Shown piece by piece: positions 1 through 5,129 of a stretch of 8,970 nucleotides of DNA (position 1 is the first letter of the stretch; every line of letters starts with the position of its first letter). Source of the stretch: an uncultured Collinsella sp. (GTDB taxonomy: Bacteria > Actinomycetota > Coriobacteriia > Coriobacteriales > Coriobacteriaceae); contig CABUBZ010000073.1 in the NCBI GenBank assembly GCA_902489945.1, positions 1 to 8,970 on the forward strand, written 5' to 3'. A model generated the notes under the pieces. The model was not told the DNA's origin, ran no database searches, and was given only the letters and a program-made list of their open reading frames with translations. The position numbers and the translations under genes are program-made.

Positions 1-86
1 CGCAGGACTGTAGAGCAGCAAACTCAACCCGCGCCCGCCGGCCCCGGAGACCCTCCCGGAGGGACCGAAAAATTTTTTCAAAAAAG

Positions 87-119
87 TTGTTGCGCGCCGG
101 ACAGACTTCTGTGTATACT
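87..119 (+). promoter_or_regulatory. Candidate promoter of the tRNA-Asp gene
   Basis: A good -10 box TATACT lies at 114-119. TTGCGC at 90-95 gives an 18-base spacer; TTGTTG at 87-92 is a less well spaced alternative. An A/T-rich tract at 69-86, resembling an UP element, sits just upstream in otherwise GC-rich DNA, as is common for stable-RNA promoters. Transcription would start near 126, leaving about 40 bases of leader before the tRNA. A short CCCTC/GAGGG hairpin at 51-63 upstream may belong to the end of a preceding transcript, but has no adjacent T-run. Nothing else is recognised in 1-68. Confidence 0.6.
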
Positions 120-165
120 AATCCCCGCAGCGCACGCGAGCGGAAACAAACGCGAACGTCTGCCT

Positions 166-243
<78 letters not shown>

Positions 244-251
244 ACGCAATT

Positions 252-279
252 AAAGCCACGTCTTCGGACGTGGCTTTTT
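252..279 (+). terminator. Rho-independent terminator of tRNA-Asp
   Basis: An 11-bp perfect stem AAAGCCACGTC (252-262)/GACGTGGCTTT (267-277) is closed by the stable TTCG tetraloop and runs into five T residues (275-279). It begins nine bases after the tRNA CCA end. The A-run on the left arm would also let it work weakly on the other strand. Confidence 0.95.
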
Positions 280-602
280 GCGTTTGATGCACTTTGTTTC
301 GATAGAACGATCGCCCTGGTGCATCTTCGCCCAGAATCCCCGCGCCTTCGGGAACGCAAGTAAAATCTAATAAGTATATCTGTCTGAACAACAGCTTTGT
401 TGCGCAACACCTGTTCTACGAGACAGGGGGTTAGGTTATACTAAATTGCACTGTGCGCCGCATCTGATGCATTTCGCTCCAAGCGCGGCACTCAGTGGAT
501 ATCCGATTTACCATTTGGATGTCCTGGCGGTCATTTAGCGTCTCGACACAAGCTCGGCCCCGGAGCTCGTTCGAGCTGTTCGTATTCCTTGAAAGGGGAA
601 AA
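280..602 (+). promoter_or_regulatory. Long intergenic leader upstream of the Rrf2 gene
   Basis: This 323-base stretch has no convincing gene. The clearest signal is a -10 box TATACT at 437-442 with TTCTAC at 414-419 as a weak -35 (17-base spacer), giving a leader of about 155 bases before the Rrf2 start. The -35 is overlapped by an inverted-repeat dyad (380-426, listed separately). Further down are two near-palindromes TGGATATCC (496-504) and TGGATGTCC (516-524), exactly 20 bases apart. Three AGCTC(G)/CGAGCT units at 551-577 can form alternative hairpins just before the ribosome site GAAAGGGG (591-598). Rrf2 regulators often control their own genes, so autoregulation here is plausible but inferred. 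Confidence 0.45.
380..426. promoter_or_regulatory. Nested inverted-repeat dyad, possible operator
   Basis: At the centre is a perfect 12-base palindrome TGTTGCGCAACA (398-409). It is flanked by GAACA (386-390)/TGTTC (412-416) and then CTGTCT (380-385)/AGACAG (421-426), with a 4-base asymmetry on the right. The dyad overlaps the expected -35 of the promoter whose -10 is at 437-442. That is where a repressor such as the downstream Rrf2 protein would bind. It does not match the IscR or NsrR consensus as remembered, so the assignment to Rrf2 is inference. There is no T-run after it, so it is not an obvious terminator. Confidence 0.4.
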
Positions 603-1088
603 ATGGACATATCGAGGAAGACTGATTACGCCCTTCGCATGCTGGCGATGCTTGCCGAGGATCCGGAGCGTTTGCTTTCTGTTCGCACCGCTGCCGAAGA
701 GGTCAATGTCCCGTATTCGTTTGCCCGCTCGATTCAGCACGGTTTGGTCCAGGCCGGTATTGTGGAGAGCCTGCGTGGCGTCCACGGTGGCATGCGTCTC
801 AAGGTCAGTCCGGACGACGTCACTATCCGCCAGGTCGTCGAGGCCGTTCAGGGTCCTATGGTTATGAACGATTGCACCGCGCCCGATGGTGACTGTGCGC
901 GCATGGGCGCGTGCTGCTATCATCCCCTGTGGGCCGGAGCCCAGGCGTTGATGCGCGACTACCTCGATTCCGTTTCGCTCGGCGACATCGTCGCTCACCG
1001 CCAGTTCCCGGCCGTCGATCCCAAGTTCGCCGACCGCGAAGCGTTTCCCGAGTACGCCACCTGCGCGTGCGCTTACCGGGAGGAATAG
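603..1088 (+). CDS. Rrf2-family transcriptional regulator with Fe-S type cysteines
   Basis: A 161-residue protein, the usual Rrf2 length. The N-terminus begins MDISRKTDYALRMLAMLA, the family's typical opening, followed by a winged helix-turn-helix (about residues 24-70) with the SLRGVHGGMRL wing that in this family reads RG..GG..L. Cysteines at 91, 98 and 104 lie in the loop that carries the three [2Fe-2S]/[4Fe-4S] ligands in IscR and NsrR, with comparable spacing; Cys105 and a C-terminal C154-A-C156 are extra. A redox-, NO- or Fe-S-responsive regulator is therefore likely, but the signal cannot be told from sequence. The start at 603 is chosen because GAAAGGGG sits five bases upstream and the protein begins at the family N-terminus; an in-frame GTG at 495 would add 36 unrelated residues. 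The glycosylase gene follows after 21 bases, probably in the same operon. Confidence 0.9.
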   Translation: MDISRKTDYALRMLAMLAEDPERLLSVRTAAEEVNVPYSFARSIQHGLVQAGIVESLRGVHGGMRLKVSPDDVTIRQVVEAVQGPMVMNDCTAPDGDCARMGACCYHPLWAGAQALMRDYLDSVSLGDIVAHRQFPAVDPKFADREAFPEYATCACAYREE

Positions 1089-1109
1089 CGCCGCATAAGG
1101 AGCATAGCC

Positions 1110-2015
1110 ATGATTCAGGACCCCTTTCGTTCGATGATTCGTTCGGAAGGGGTCCTGCGTTATCGCGACCTTCCGTGGCGCCGCACACGCGATCCGTACA
1201 TCATTTGGCTTTCTGAGGTCATGCTGCAGCAAACGCAGGTGCCGCGTGTGGAGGCGCGCATGCCGGTGTGGCTCGATCGTTTTCCGACTGTGCAGGCGCT
1301 TGCCCAGGCCGCGCCTTCCGATGTTTTGGACGCTTGGCAGGGCATGGGCTACAACCGACGCGCTCTGGCGCTTCATGGGGCCGCTCAGCGCGTTGTAGAG
1401 GACTGGGACGGGGAGTTTCCGCGTGAGACGCGTGACTTGGTCGCTCTGCCCGGCATTGGCCCGGCAACGGCGCAGGGCATCCGTTCGTTTGCGTTTGATC
1501 TTCCAGGCGTGTATCTAGAGACCAATGTGCGCACGGTCTTTTTGCATCATTTCTTTCCCGATGTGCCGGCCGTTCCCGATCGCGAGCTGGTGCCGCTGAT
1601 TCAAGCCGCCTGTCCGGCGGCCCCTGGTGCGGCGGCGGATGAGATTGCGCCCTTTGCCGTGCCTCAAGACGATGCCGACACGCCGCGCGCATGGTATTAC
1701 GCGTTGCTGGATTACGGCGCGTATCTTAAAAAGACGCTGCCCAATCCGTCCAGGCGGTCGGCGGGCTATAGTCGTCAGTCCAAGTTTGAGGGCTCGCGTC
1801 GCCAAAAGCGCGCCCACATTGTGCGCATGCTGCTGGCGGCGCGCGATGGACAACCGGCAGGTATTACGCTCGATGAAGCCGTTGCAGGCGTTAACGAGAT
1901 GGAGACGGCAGCCGGCCGAGAGCCGGTCGAGCGCGAGCTGGTCGCAAGCATTCTTGCCGATCTGGAGCGCGAGGGCTTTTGCGGCTCCGAGGGCGATCGT
2001 TGGCTGAGTGTGTAG
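1110..2015 (+). CDS. MutY-like HhH-GPD DNA glycosylase, cluster-less and atypical
   Basis: A 301-residue protein. LPWRRTRDPYIIWLSEVMLQ (21-40) and the following QTQV match the MutY N-terminal signature, including the catalytic Glu (Glu36 here, Glu37 in E. coli). The helix-hairpin-helix is LPGIGPATAQGI (113-124). MutY removes adenine mispaired with 8-oxoguanine. Three departures are visible. The catalytic-Asp motif (DGNV in MutY) reads L-E137-T-N-V, so Asp is replaced by Glu. The four cysteines of the [4Fe-4S] loop after DYGA (201-204) are absent, replaced by a basic Ser/Arg-rich segment (212-235); only Cys168 and Cys291 exist. There is no room for the Nudix-like 8-oxoG domain, and the last 60 residues look like a winged helix. 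The start has AAGGAG at 1097-1102, seven bases upstream. It follows the Rrf2 gene by 21 bases. Glycosylase membership is firm; the A:8-oxoG substrate is uncertain, so no symbol is given. Confidence 0.85.
   Translation: MIQDPFRSMIRSEGVLRYRDLPWRRTRDPYIIWLSEVMLQQTQVPRVEARMPVWLDRFPTVQALAQAAPSDVLDAWQGMGYNRRALALHGAAQRVVEDWDGEFPRETRDLVALPGIGPATAQGIRSFAFDLPGVYLETNVRTVFLHHFFPDVPAVPDRELVPLIQAACPAAPGAAADEIAPFAVPQDDADTPRAWYYALLDYGAYLKKTLPNPSRRSAGYSRQSKFEGSRRQKRAHIVRMLLAARDGQPAGITLDEAVAGVNEMETAAGREPVERELVASILADLEREGFCGSEGDRWLSV
1116..1157 (+). repeat. 14-bp inverted repeat at the 5' end of the glycosylase gene
   Basis: CAGGACCCCTTTCG (1116-1129) pairs with CGGAAGGGGTCCTG (1144-1157) over 14 positions with a single G-U wobble, around a 14-base loop. 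It begins at codon 3, so in mRNA the hairpin would fall in the zone that a ribosome loading at the start codon covers. The encoded residues are ordinary, which means the pairing is not a by-product of a repeated protein motif. No T-run follows, so it is not a standard terminator. Translational damping or mRNA stabilisation is speculative. Confidence 0.6.
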
Positions 2016-2129
2016 CTCACTCGAATCTGAAGAACGGGATTGTAAGGTTTAAATTCTCGGCATGAGGGCATCCTTAAAGCAAGGCCGCTCAAAGTCTGTG
2101 GGCGGCATGCGTTGAAGGGAAGTACACCT

Positions 2130-2669
2130 ATGGATTTTGAGAATTCCCAAACCAAGAAGAACCTCGAGACCGCTTTTGCCGGTGAGTCCCAGGCACACAC
2201 CAAGTATCGCTACTATGCATCCAAGGCCAAAAAGGACGGCTACGTTCAGATCTCGAATATTTTTGCCGAGACGGCGGGCAACGAGTCCGAGCACGCCAAG
2301 CTGTGGTTTAAGTATCTGCACGACGGCGCCGTTCCGGGCACTCTGGACAACCTGCGCGACGCCGCTGCGGGCGAGAACTACGAGTGGACCACGATGTACG
2401 ACGAGTTCGCCAAGACCGCCGAGGAGGAGGGCTTTGTCGAGATCGCCGAGAAGTTCCGTGGCGTCGCCGCCGTCGAGAAGGCCCACGAGGAGCGCTACAA
2501 CAAACTCGTCGAGCGCATCGAGTCGGGCGAGGTGTTTGAGCGTGAGGGCGTGAAGGTGTGGAAGTGCCTGAACTGCGGGCACCTGCACGTTGGTGCCGAG
2601 GCGCCTGAGGTGTGCCCGGTGTGTAACCACCCGAAGGCGTACTTTGAGGAGCAGGTGGTGAACTACTAG
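2130..2669 (+). CDS. rbr: Rubrerythrin (NADH-linked peroxidase type)
   Basis: A 179-residue protein with the classical two-domain layout. The N-terminal four-helix ferritin-like domain (about 1-135) carries the diiron ligands: Glu19 in the AGESQA motif, Glu52 and His55 in NESEH, Glu82 and Glu85, and Glu116/His119 in an ExxH motif. The C-terminal rubredoxin-like domain has the iron knuckles C146-LNC-149 and C162-PVC-165, followed by the family's HPKAYF end. Rubrerythrins reduce hydrogen peroxide to water in the cytoplasm of anaerobes using electrons from NADH via rubredoxin or its reductase. The ATG at 2130 is preferred, with GAAGGGA at 2114-2120 and homology starting at once; a TTG at 2112 would add six residues. 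No strong promoter is seen in the 114 bases before it, though they seem enough for one. It is followed by the inverted-repeat and terminator module. Confidence 0.95.
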   Translation: MDFENSQTKKNLETAFAGESQAHTKYRYYASKAKKDGYVQISNIFAETAGNESEHAKLWFKYLHDGAVPGTLDNLRDAAAGENYEWTTMYDEFAKTAEEEGFVEIAEKFRGVAAVEKAHEERYNKLVERIESGEVFEREGVKVWKCLNCGHLHVGAEAPEVCPVCNHPKAYFEEQVVNY

Positions 2670-2690
2670 CGCTTGGCGCTGGCGTGAGCT

Positions 2691-2767
2691 GGGCCGGGAG
2701 GGCCGGACTACCTTCCCTCCTCGCTCACGGCTTCGCAGGGTCGAAGGTAGTCCGGCCCTCCCGGCCC
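2691..2767. repeat. 24-bp perfect inverted repeat with conserved loop (copy A)
   Basis: The left arm 2691-2714 (starts GGGCCGGGAGGGCC) is the exact reverse complement of the right arm 2744-2767 (ends GGCCCTCCCGGCCC), 24 of 24 positions. The 29-base loop (2715-2743) includes a 24-base string at 2720-2743 (core TCGCTCACGGCTTCGCAG) that recurs exactly at 3656-3679 in copy B. The element begins 21 bases after the rubrerythrin stop and lies before the terminator at 2818-2847. It is not followed by a T-run, so it is not itself a normal terminator. The function is unknown; candidates are a repeat family, an mRNA 3' structure or a recombination site. Confidence 0.9.
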
Positions 2768-2817
2768 GCTTTGGTTCGTTGCGTGCTCGCTACAGAAAAG
2801 CTGATAACTAAGTTTGT

Positions 2818-2847
2818 GTGCCGCCCCTATCGGGGCGGCACGTTTTT
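2818..2847 (+). terminator. Terminator downstream of rubrerythrin (copy A)
   Basis: A 10-bp perfect stem GTGCCGCCCC (2818-2827)/GGGGCGGCAC (2832-2841) with loop TATC is followed by G and five T residues (2843-2847). The same stem and flanks recur at 3755-3784. It ends the rubrerythrin transcript, which would carry the 24-bp hairpin in its 3' tail. Confidence 0.92.
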
Positions 2848-2887
2848 GTATGGGGACTGGTTGGGACGGCACCGTTCATGGGTGGGG

Positions 2888-2893
2888 TACACT
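2888..2893 (+). promoter_or_regulatory. Possible -10 box for the membrane protein gene
   Basis: TACACT differs from the TATACT boxes upstream of the tRNA and Rrf2 genes by one base and lies 46 bases before the start codon at 2940, shortly after a terminator. The best -35-like hexamer, TTGGGA at 2861-2866, is 21 bases away, which is too far for a standard promoter. The call rests mainly on position. Confidence 0.3.
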
Positions 2894-2939
2894 GGGTGGC
2901 GACTTTTAGTTTATCTACTACCTGATGGGGTGTTTTTGT

Positions 2940-3572
2940 ATGGGTAAGAAGTCTCGGGCTCGGGTTGCTGCGGCGGGAACTCGCAAGGATCCTGGTCGTC
3001 GGGTTGCCGAGGGTAAAAAGGTCGATCGTGTCGAGAAGGACAAGAAGGTTGGCGCGCATGCTCATCCTGAGTGGGCGCCTCACCTCAATACGGCTAGCGA
3101 GGATCTGACTGCTAAGTTGTTTACTCTGGTCGAGGTTATCTTGGGCGTGGTGCCCGTGGTGGTCATTGGCTTGTTCTTGGCTTCGAAAGATGCCACGAGT
3201 GTCGATAAACTCACCGATGTCTTTTCTCAGGACCCCTCGATGGTGGTTACGTTTATCTCTGCGTGCCTGCAGCCGTTTGTGGCGTACATGTTGTACATGA
3301 TTTATCGCAAATACTGCGAGGGCGACGCTGGTTTTGCCGCCGGCAACCTGATCGGTCTTTTGTGCTCCGAGATCCTACTGCTCAATATCCCAGGCGTCAT
3401 CGGTATGGGCATCTTGCTGTGGCGTGTTTGGCGCAACGTCGCCCCGCACTTTGAGAGCTGGTTGTTTGAGCGTCGTGCAATGGGCGTGCTGGCAGACATT
3501 GCGGGCTCGCTCGTGATTTTAGCCTTGGCGTTTATGTGCGCCACCGCCGCCCGCGGTCTCGCGGGCATGTAG
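2940..3572 (+). CDS. Uncharacterised multi-pass membrane protein
   Basis: A 210-residue protein that I do not recognise. The first 40 residues are very basic (many Lys/Arg) and without a signal peptide, so they should be cytoplasmic. Hydrophobic segments follow at about 61-82, 101-122, 132-165 (one long or two short helices broken by an Asn-Ile-Pro-Gly turn near 149-152) and 183-205, for four or five membrane spans. No catalytic motif or binding site stands out. The ATG at 2940 is preferred over an in-frame ATG at 2925: GGGG at 2927-2930 is a plausible, weak ribosome site nine bases before it, and the Lys/Arg-rich start fits. The gene is transcribed alone between two terminators and is bracketed by the two copies of the conserved-loop hairpin module. 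Confidence 0.75.
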   Translation: MGKKSRARVAAAGTRKDPGRRVAEGKKVDRVEKDKKVGAHAHPEWAPHLNTASEDLTAKLFTLVEVILGVVPVVVIGLFLASKDATSVDKLTDVFSQDPSMVVTFISACLQPFVAYMLYMIYRKYCEGDAGFAAGNLIGLLCSEILLLNIPGVIGMGILLWRVWRNVAPHFESWLFERRAMGVLADIAGSLVILALAFMCATAARGLAGM

Positions 3573-3589
3573 TCTGTCCTCACCGACCA

Positions 3590-3624
3590 CGGAGCGCAGG
3601 GCAACTGCTGGTTTCACCGCTCCG
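3590..3624 (+). repeat. Small hairpin after the membrane protein gene
   Basis: CGGAGCG (3590-3596) and CGCTCCG (3618-3624) form a 7-bp perfect stem with a 21-base loop, starting 17 bases after the stop codon and ending two bases before the larger inverted repeat. No T-run follows. It may be part of the same structured 3' tail. Copy A has no counterpart. Confidence 0.5.
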
Positions 3625-3626
3625 GA

Positions 3627-3712
3627 CGTCAGACCCGCGGCGCATCCCTTTCCCTCTCGCTCACGGCTTCGCAGGGTCGCGCGAGGCAAAGACATACGCC
3701 GCGGGTCTGACG
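3627..3712. repeat. 16-bp perfect inverted repeat with conserved loop (copy B)
   Basis: The left arm CGTCAGACCCGCGGCG (3627-3642) is the exact reverse complement of the right arm CGCCGCGGGTCTGACG (3697-3712). Inside it a second stem, 3648-3660 with 3679-3691, pairs at 11 of 13 positions, leaving the loop 3661-3678. The 24-base string at 3656-3679 is identical to 2720-2743 in copy A, and both are preceded by a TTCCCT tract. The arms share no evident sequence with those of copy A. The terminator at 3755-3784 follows at nearly the spacing seen in copy A. Confidence 0.88.
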
Positions 3713-3754
3713 GCGCGAGCTTGCCAACGAGTTTTGACTAATAGATTGGTTTGT

Positions 3755-3784
3755 GTGCCGCCCCTTTTGGGGCGGCACGTTTTT
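3755..3784 (+). terminator. Terminator downstream of the membrane protein gene (copy B)
   Basis: GTGCCGCCCC (3755-3764) pairs with GGGGCGGCAC (3769-3778) across a TTTT loop, then G and five T residues (3780-3784). Apart from the tetraloop it is identical to the terminator at 2818-2847, including the TTTGT before the stem and the G after it. Confidence 0.92.
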
Positions 3785-4041
3785 GTGTGTGTGGGGTCCC
3801 TGTCTTCACAATTTTCGTCAAGCTTTTGGTTAGATTTTGGTCAGTTGGCCTAAGGGTGGAAGGCCAAAAGATTGCTGGCGAAAAAAGCTCAGAGAAAGTG
3901 CTGGTAGGGGAGTTGTTGAGCTTTTCGACAGCTTTTGAGCAAAAGAAACTTTGTGGCTATTGCCGGCGATTGCGTTGTCGCGGTCATGACGGTGCGGGAT
4001 GCTGGTCGTAAGCGTCGAATGCTCCGATTTTGGAGGCCAGC
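3785..4041. other. Structured, AT-richer intergenic region
   Basis: These 257 bases between the terminator and the next gene are visibly richer in A/T than the flanks, and no open frame in them looks like a protein. Three hairpins can be drawn: TTGGCCT (3845-3851)/AGGCCAA (3861-3867); AAAAGCTCA (3883-3891)/TGAGCTTTT (3917-3925); and CTTTTGAGCAAAAG (3932-3945). None has the shape of a strong terminator on either strand. A promoter for the gene at 4042 should lie here: TTGAGC (3935-3940) and TATTGC (3958-3963) are 17 bases apart but weak. A small RNA cannot be excluded. Confidence 0.4.
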
Positions 4042-4476
4042 ATGGATCTGTTTCTTGAGACTCCGCAGCAACAAGCTGAGCGCATGCTGCGTCAGCAGCA
4101 ACGACTCATGGAGATGCAAATGCAAGGGGCGGCAGCCCAGCCCTTTGCGCAAAATGTCGTGCCCGCTGCTGTACCTGCAGCTGTGCCCGGGTATGCATCG
4201 GCGCCAGAGGCCTATTCCGTACAGCAAGATTCATATGCGCAGGAGCTCGCGTTCGACAAACGCCGCGCGCGCCGCCGCCGTTTGGGCCAGCGCCTGCGCA
4301 CATTGGCGATGATTGTGCTCATCCCGCTGGGGCTTGCGGCCATCTTTCTGGCGTCGTATGCCCTCACGTGCATCCTCAACGGCGCATCGCCCAACGAGGT
4401 GCTCCAGCATCTAGCGGCCCTGGGCCAGCGCCTAGGTGACGTCATAACAACCATCCGCGCCGGCTGGGAGAGCTAG
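4042..4476 (+). CDS. Small single-pass membrane protein, unknown function
   Basis: A 144-residue protein that I do not recognise. The N-terminal third is rich in Gln and Met (about 8-28, possibly coiled-coil), then Pro/Ala/Val-rich (about 33-58), probably flexible. A basic cluster KRRARRRR (73-80) precedes one hydrophobic helix at about 87-112, and about 30 residues follow. The positive-inside rule puts the Gln-rich N-terminus in the cytoplasm and the short tail outside. The start at 4042 has GGAGG at 4032-4036, five bases upstream; a TTG at 4030 overlaps that ribosome site and is unlikely. The gene is flanked by intergenic DNA on both sides, so it seems monocistronic. Confidence 0.7.
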   Translation: MDLFLETPQQQAERMLRQQQRLMEMQMQGAAAQPFAQNVVPAAVPAAVPGYASAPEAYSVQQDSYAQELAFDKRRARRRRLGQRLRTLAMIVLIPLGLAAIFLASYALTCILNGASPNEVLQHLAALGQRLGDVITTIRAGWES

Positions 4477-4489
4477 CGTTTGTCACATT

Positions 4490-4549
4490 AGGACTTCTAG
4501 GGTGTAGGGATTATCGCCACGAGTAAAACTCTTGCATCCCGTGGGTCCT
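4490..4549. other. Possible folded element before the nucleotidyltransferase gene
   Basis: Short complementary blocks are nested here: AGGAC (4490-4494)/GTCCT (4545-4549), GGGAT (4507-4511)/ATCCC (4536-4540) and GAGT (4521-4524)/ACTC (4528-4531). CCAC (4517-4520)/GTGG (4541-4544) offers a crossing alternative. Each stem is short, so chance pairing is possible. The element could be the 3' end of the preceding transcript or an upstream operator or leader of the following operon. No clear promoter was found, although AT-rich DNA at 4559-4590 is a likely site. Confidence 0.25.
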
Positions 4550-4598
4550 GTCGTGCGATTGATAGTATTATCGAAGATGAATAATAATAGGATTTGCT

Positions 4599-5129
4599 AT
4601 GTATAAGCATGATTTAGAGCAGACTCTTTTGGGCATTGACGAAGAGGCAGAGCTGGAAATAGGTCCAAGAGACGATAGGCCGAGCGTTGTATTGGTGGGA
4701 GGAAGCGCCTTCATGCTAAACGATGTGACGAATCGGTCGGTTACACATGACATTGATGTGTTTGAGGCAGACAGGTGCCTCCGCGAGATCATAGCTCGAT
4801 ACCCCGAGGTGAATGGTATGGCGGTGGCATATTGTGATCAGATGCCATTCAATTACGAAGATCGTTTGATTCCCTTGGATATTGGGGCGCGTTTTATCAG
4901 GTACTTTACGCCATCCTTGGAGGACCTGGCGGTGATGAAGCTCTATGCCTACCGTCCGAACGACATCGTCGATCTTCATAGTCAGGCATTCGTCGATCGA
5001 CTTGATTGGGGGCTGCTCGAACGGCTTATATTCGACGAGGGGGAGGCACTGGCGTCGTCGCCTTCGGAGCGGAGTTATCAAGAGATGGTCTGCGCATACA
5101 GGCAATACAAAAAGGAGGTGCTCGGTTGA
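4599..5129 (+). CDS. Nucleotidyltransferase-like protein, DUF6036/AbiEii type; possible toxin
   Basis: A 176-residue protein. VVLVGGSAF (30-38) followed by THDIDVF (49-55) is the G-[GS]...D-x-D signature of the DNA polymerase beta-like nucleotidyltransferase fold, with Asp51 and Asp53 as metal ligands and Asp94 (LIPLDIG) a likely third. SLEDLAVMKLYAYRPNDIVD (106-125), with Lys114, Arg119, Asp122 and Asp125, resembles the C-terminal conserved stretch of the DUF6036 and AbiEii/MenT families. In those families such proteins are often the toxin of toxin-antitoxin or abortive-infection pairs, transferring nucleotides to tRNA or proteins. Toxicity here is inferred. The ATG at 4599 has AGGA at 4589-4592. 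The last four bases overlap the start of the HTH gene. Base composition is lower in GC and codon use less biased than in the flanking genes, which suggests acquisition. Confidence 0.75.
   Translation: MYKHDLEQTLLGIDEEAELEIGPRDDRPSVVLVGGSAFMLNDVTNRSVTHDIDVFEADRCLREIIARYPEVNGMAVAYCDQMPFNYEDRLIPLDIGARFIRYFTPSLEDLAVMKLYAYRPNDIVDLHSQAFVDRLDWGLLERLIFDEGEALASSPSERSYQEMVCAYRQYKKEVLG
5113..5129 (+). promoter_or_regulatory. Strong ribosome site and stop/start overlap coupling the two genes
   Basis: AGGAGG at 5113-5118 sits inside the last codons of the nucleotidyltransferase gene, seven bases before a TTG start at 5126 that overlaps the TGA stop at 5127-5129. A consensus ribosome site compensates for the weak start codon. 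This decides the start of the HTH gene and implies that both proteins are made in a set ratio. Confidence 0.8.

Noticed and set aside
531..1376. 281-codon open frame on the minus strand across the Rrf2 gene and the start of the glycosylase gene
   Set aside because: It is antisense to two genes with clear family motifs; its protein is His/Arg-rich with no recognisable domain. Long antisense frames are expected opposite GC-rich coding DNA.
2691..2767. The 24-bp inverted repeat as an insertion sequence or MITE
   Set aside because: No transposase, no target-site duplication seen, and the other copy has unrelated arms, unlike MITE terminal repeats.
2684..2947. Open frame through the copy A hairpin and terminator
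   Set aside because: It consists of the inverted repeat and terminator translated by chance; a similar peptide in the frame at 3536-3853 only reflects the shared 24-mer and terminator.
2720..3679. The two 24-base repeats as a CRISPR array
   Set aside because: Only two copies, 936 bases apart, with a gene between them and no cas genes in the window.
3935..4312. TTG-started open frame overlapping the 144-residue membrane protein
   Set aside because: No ribosome site, Arg/Cys/Trp-rich product, and most of it overlaps a better-supported gene with GGAGG before its ATG.
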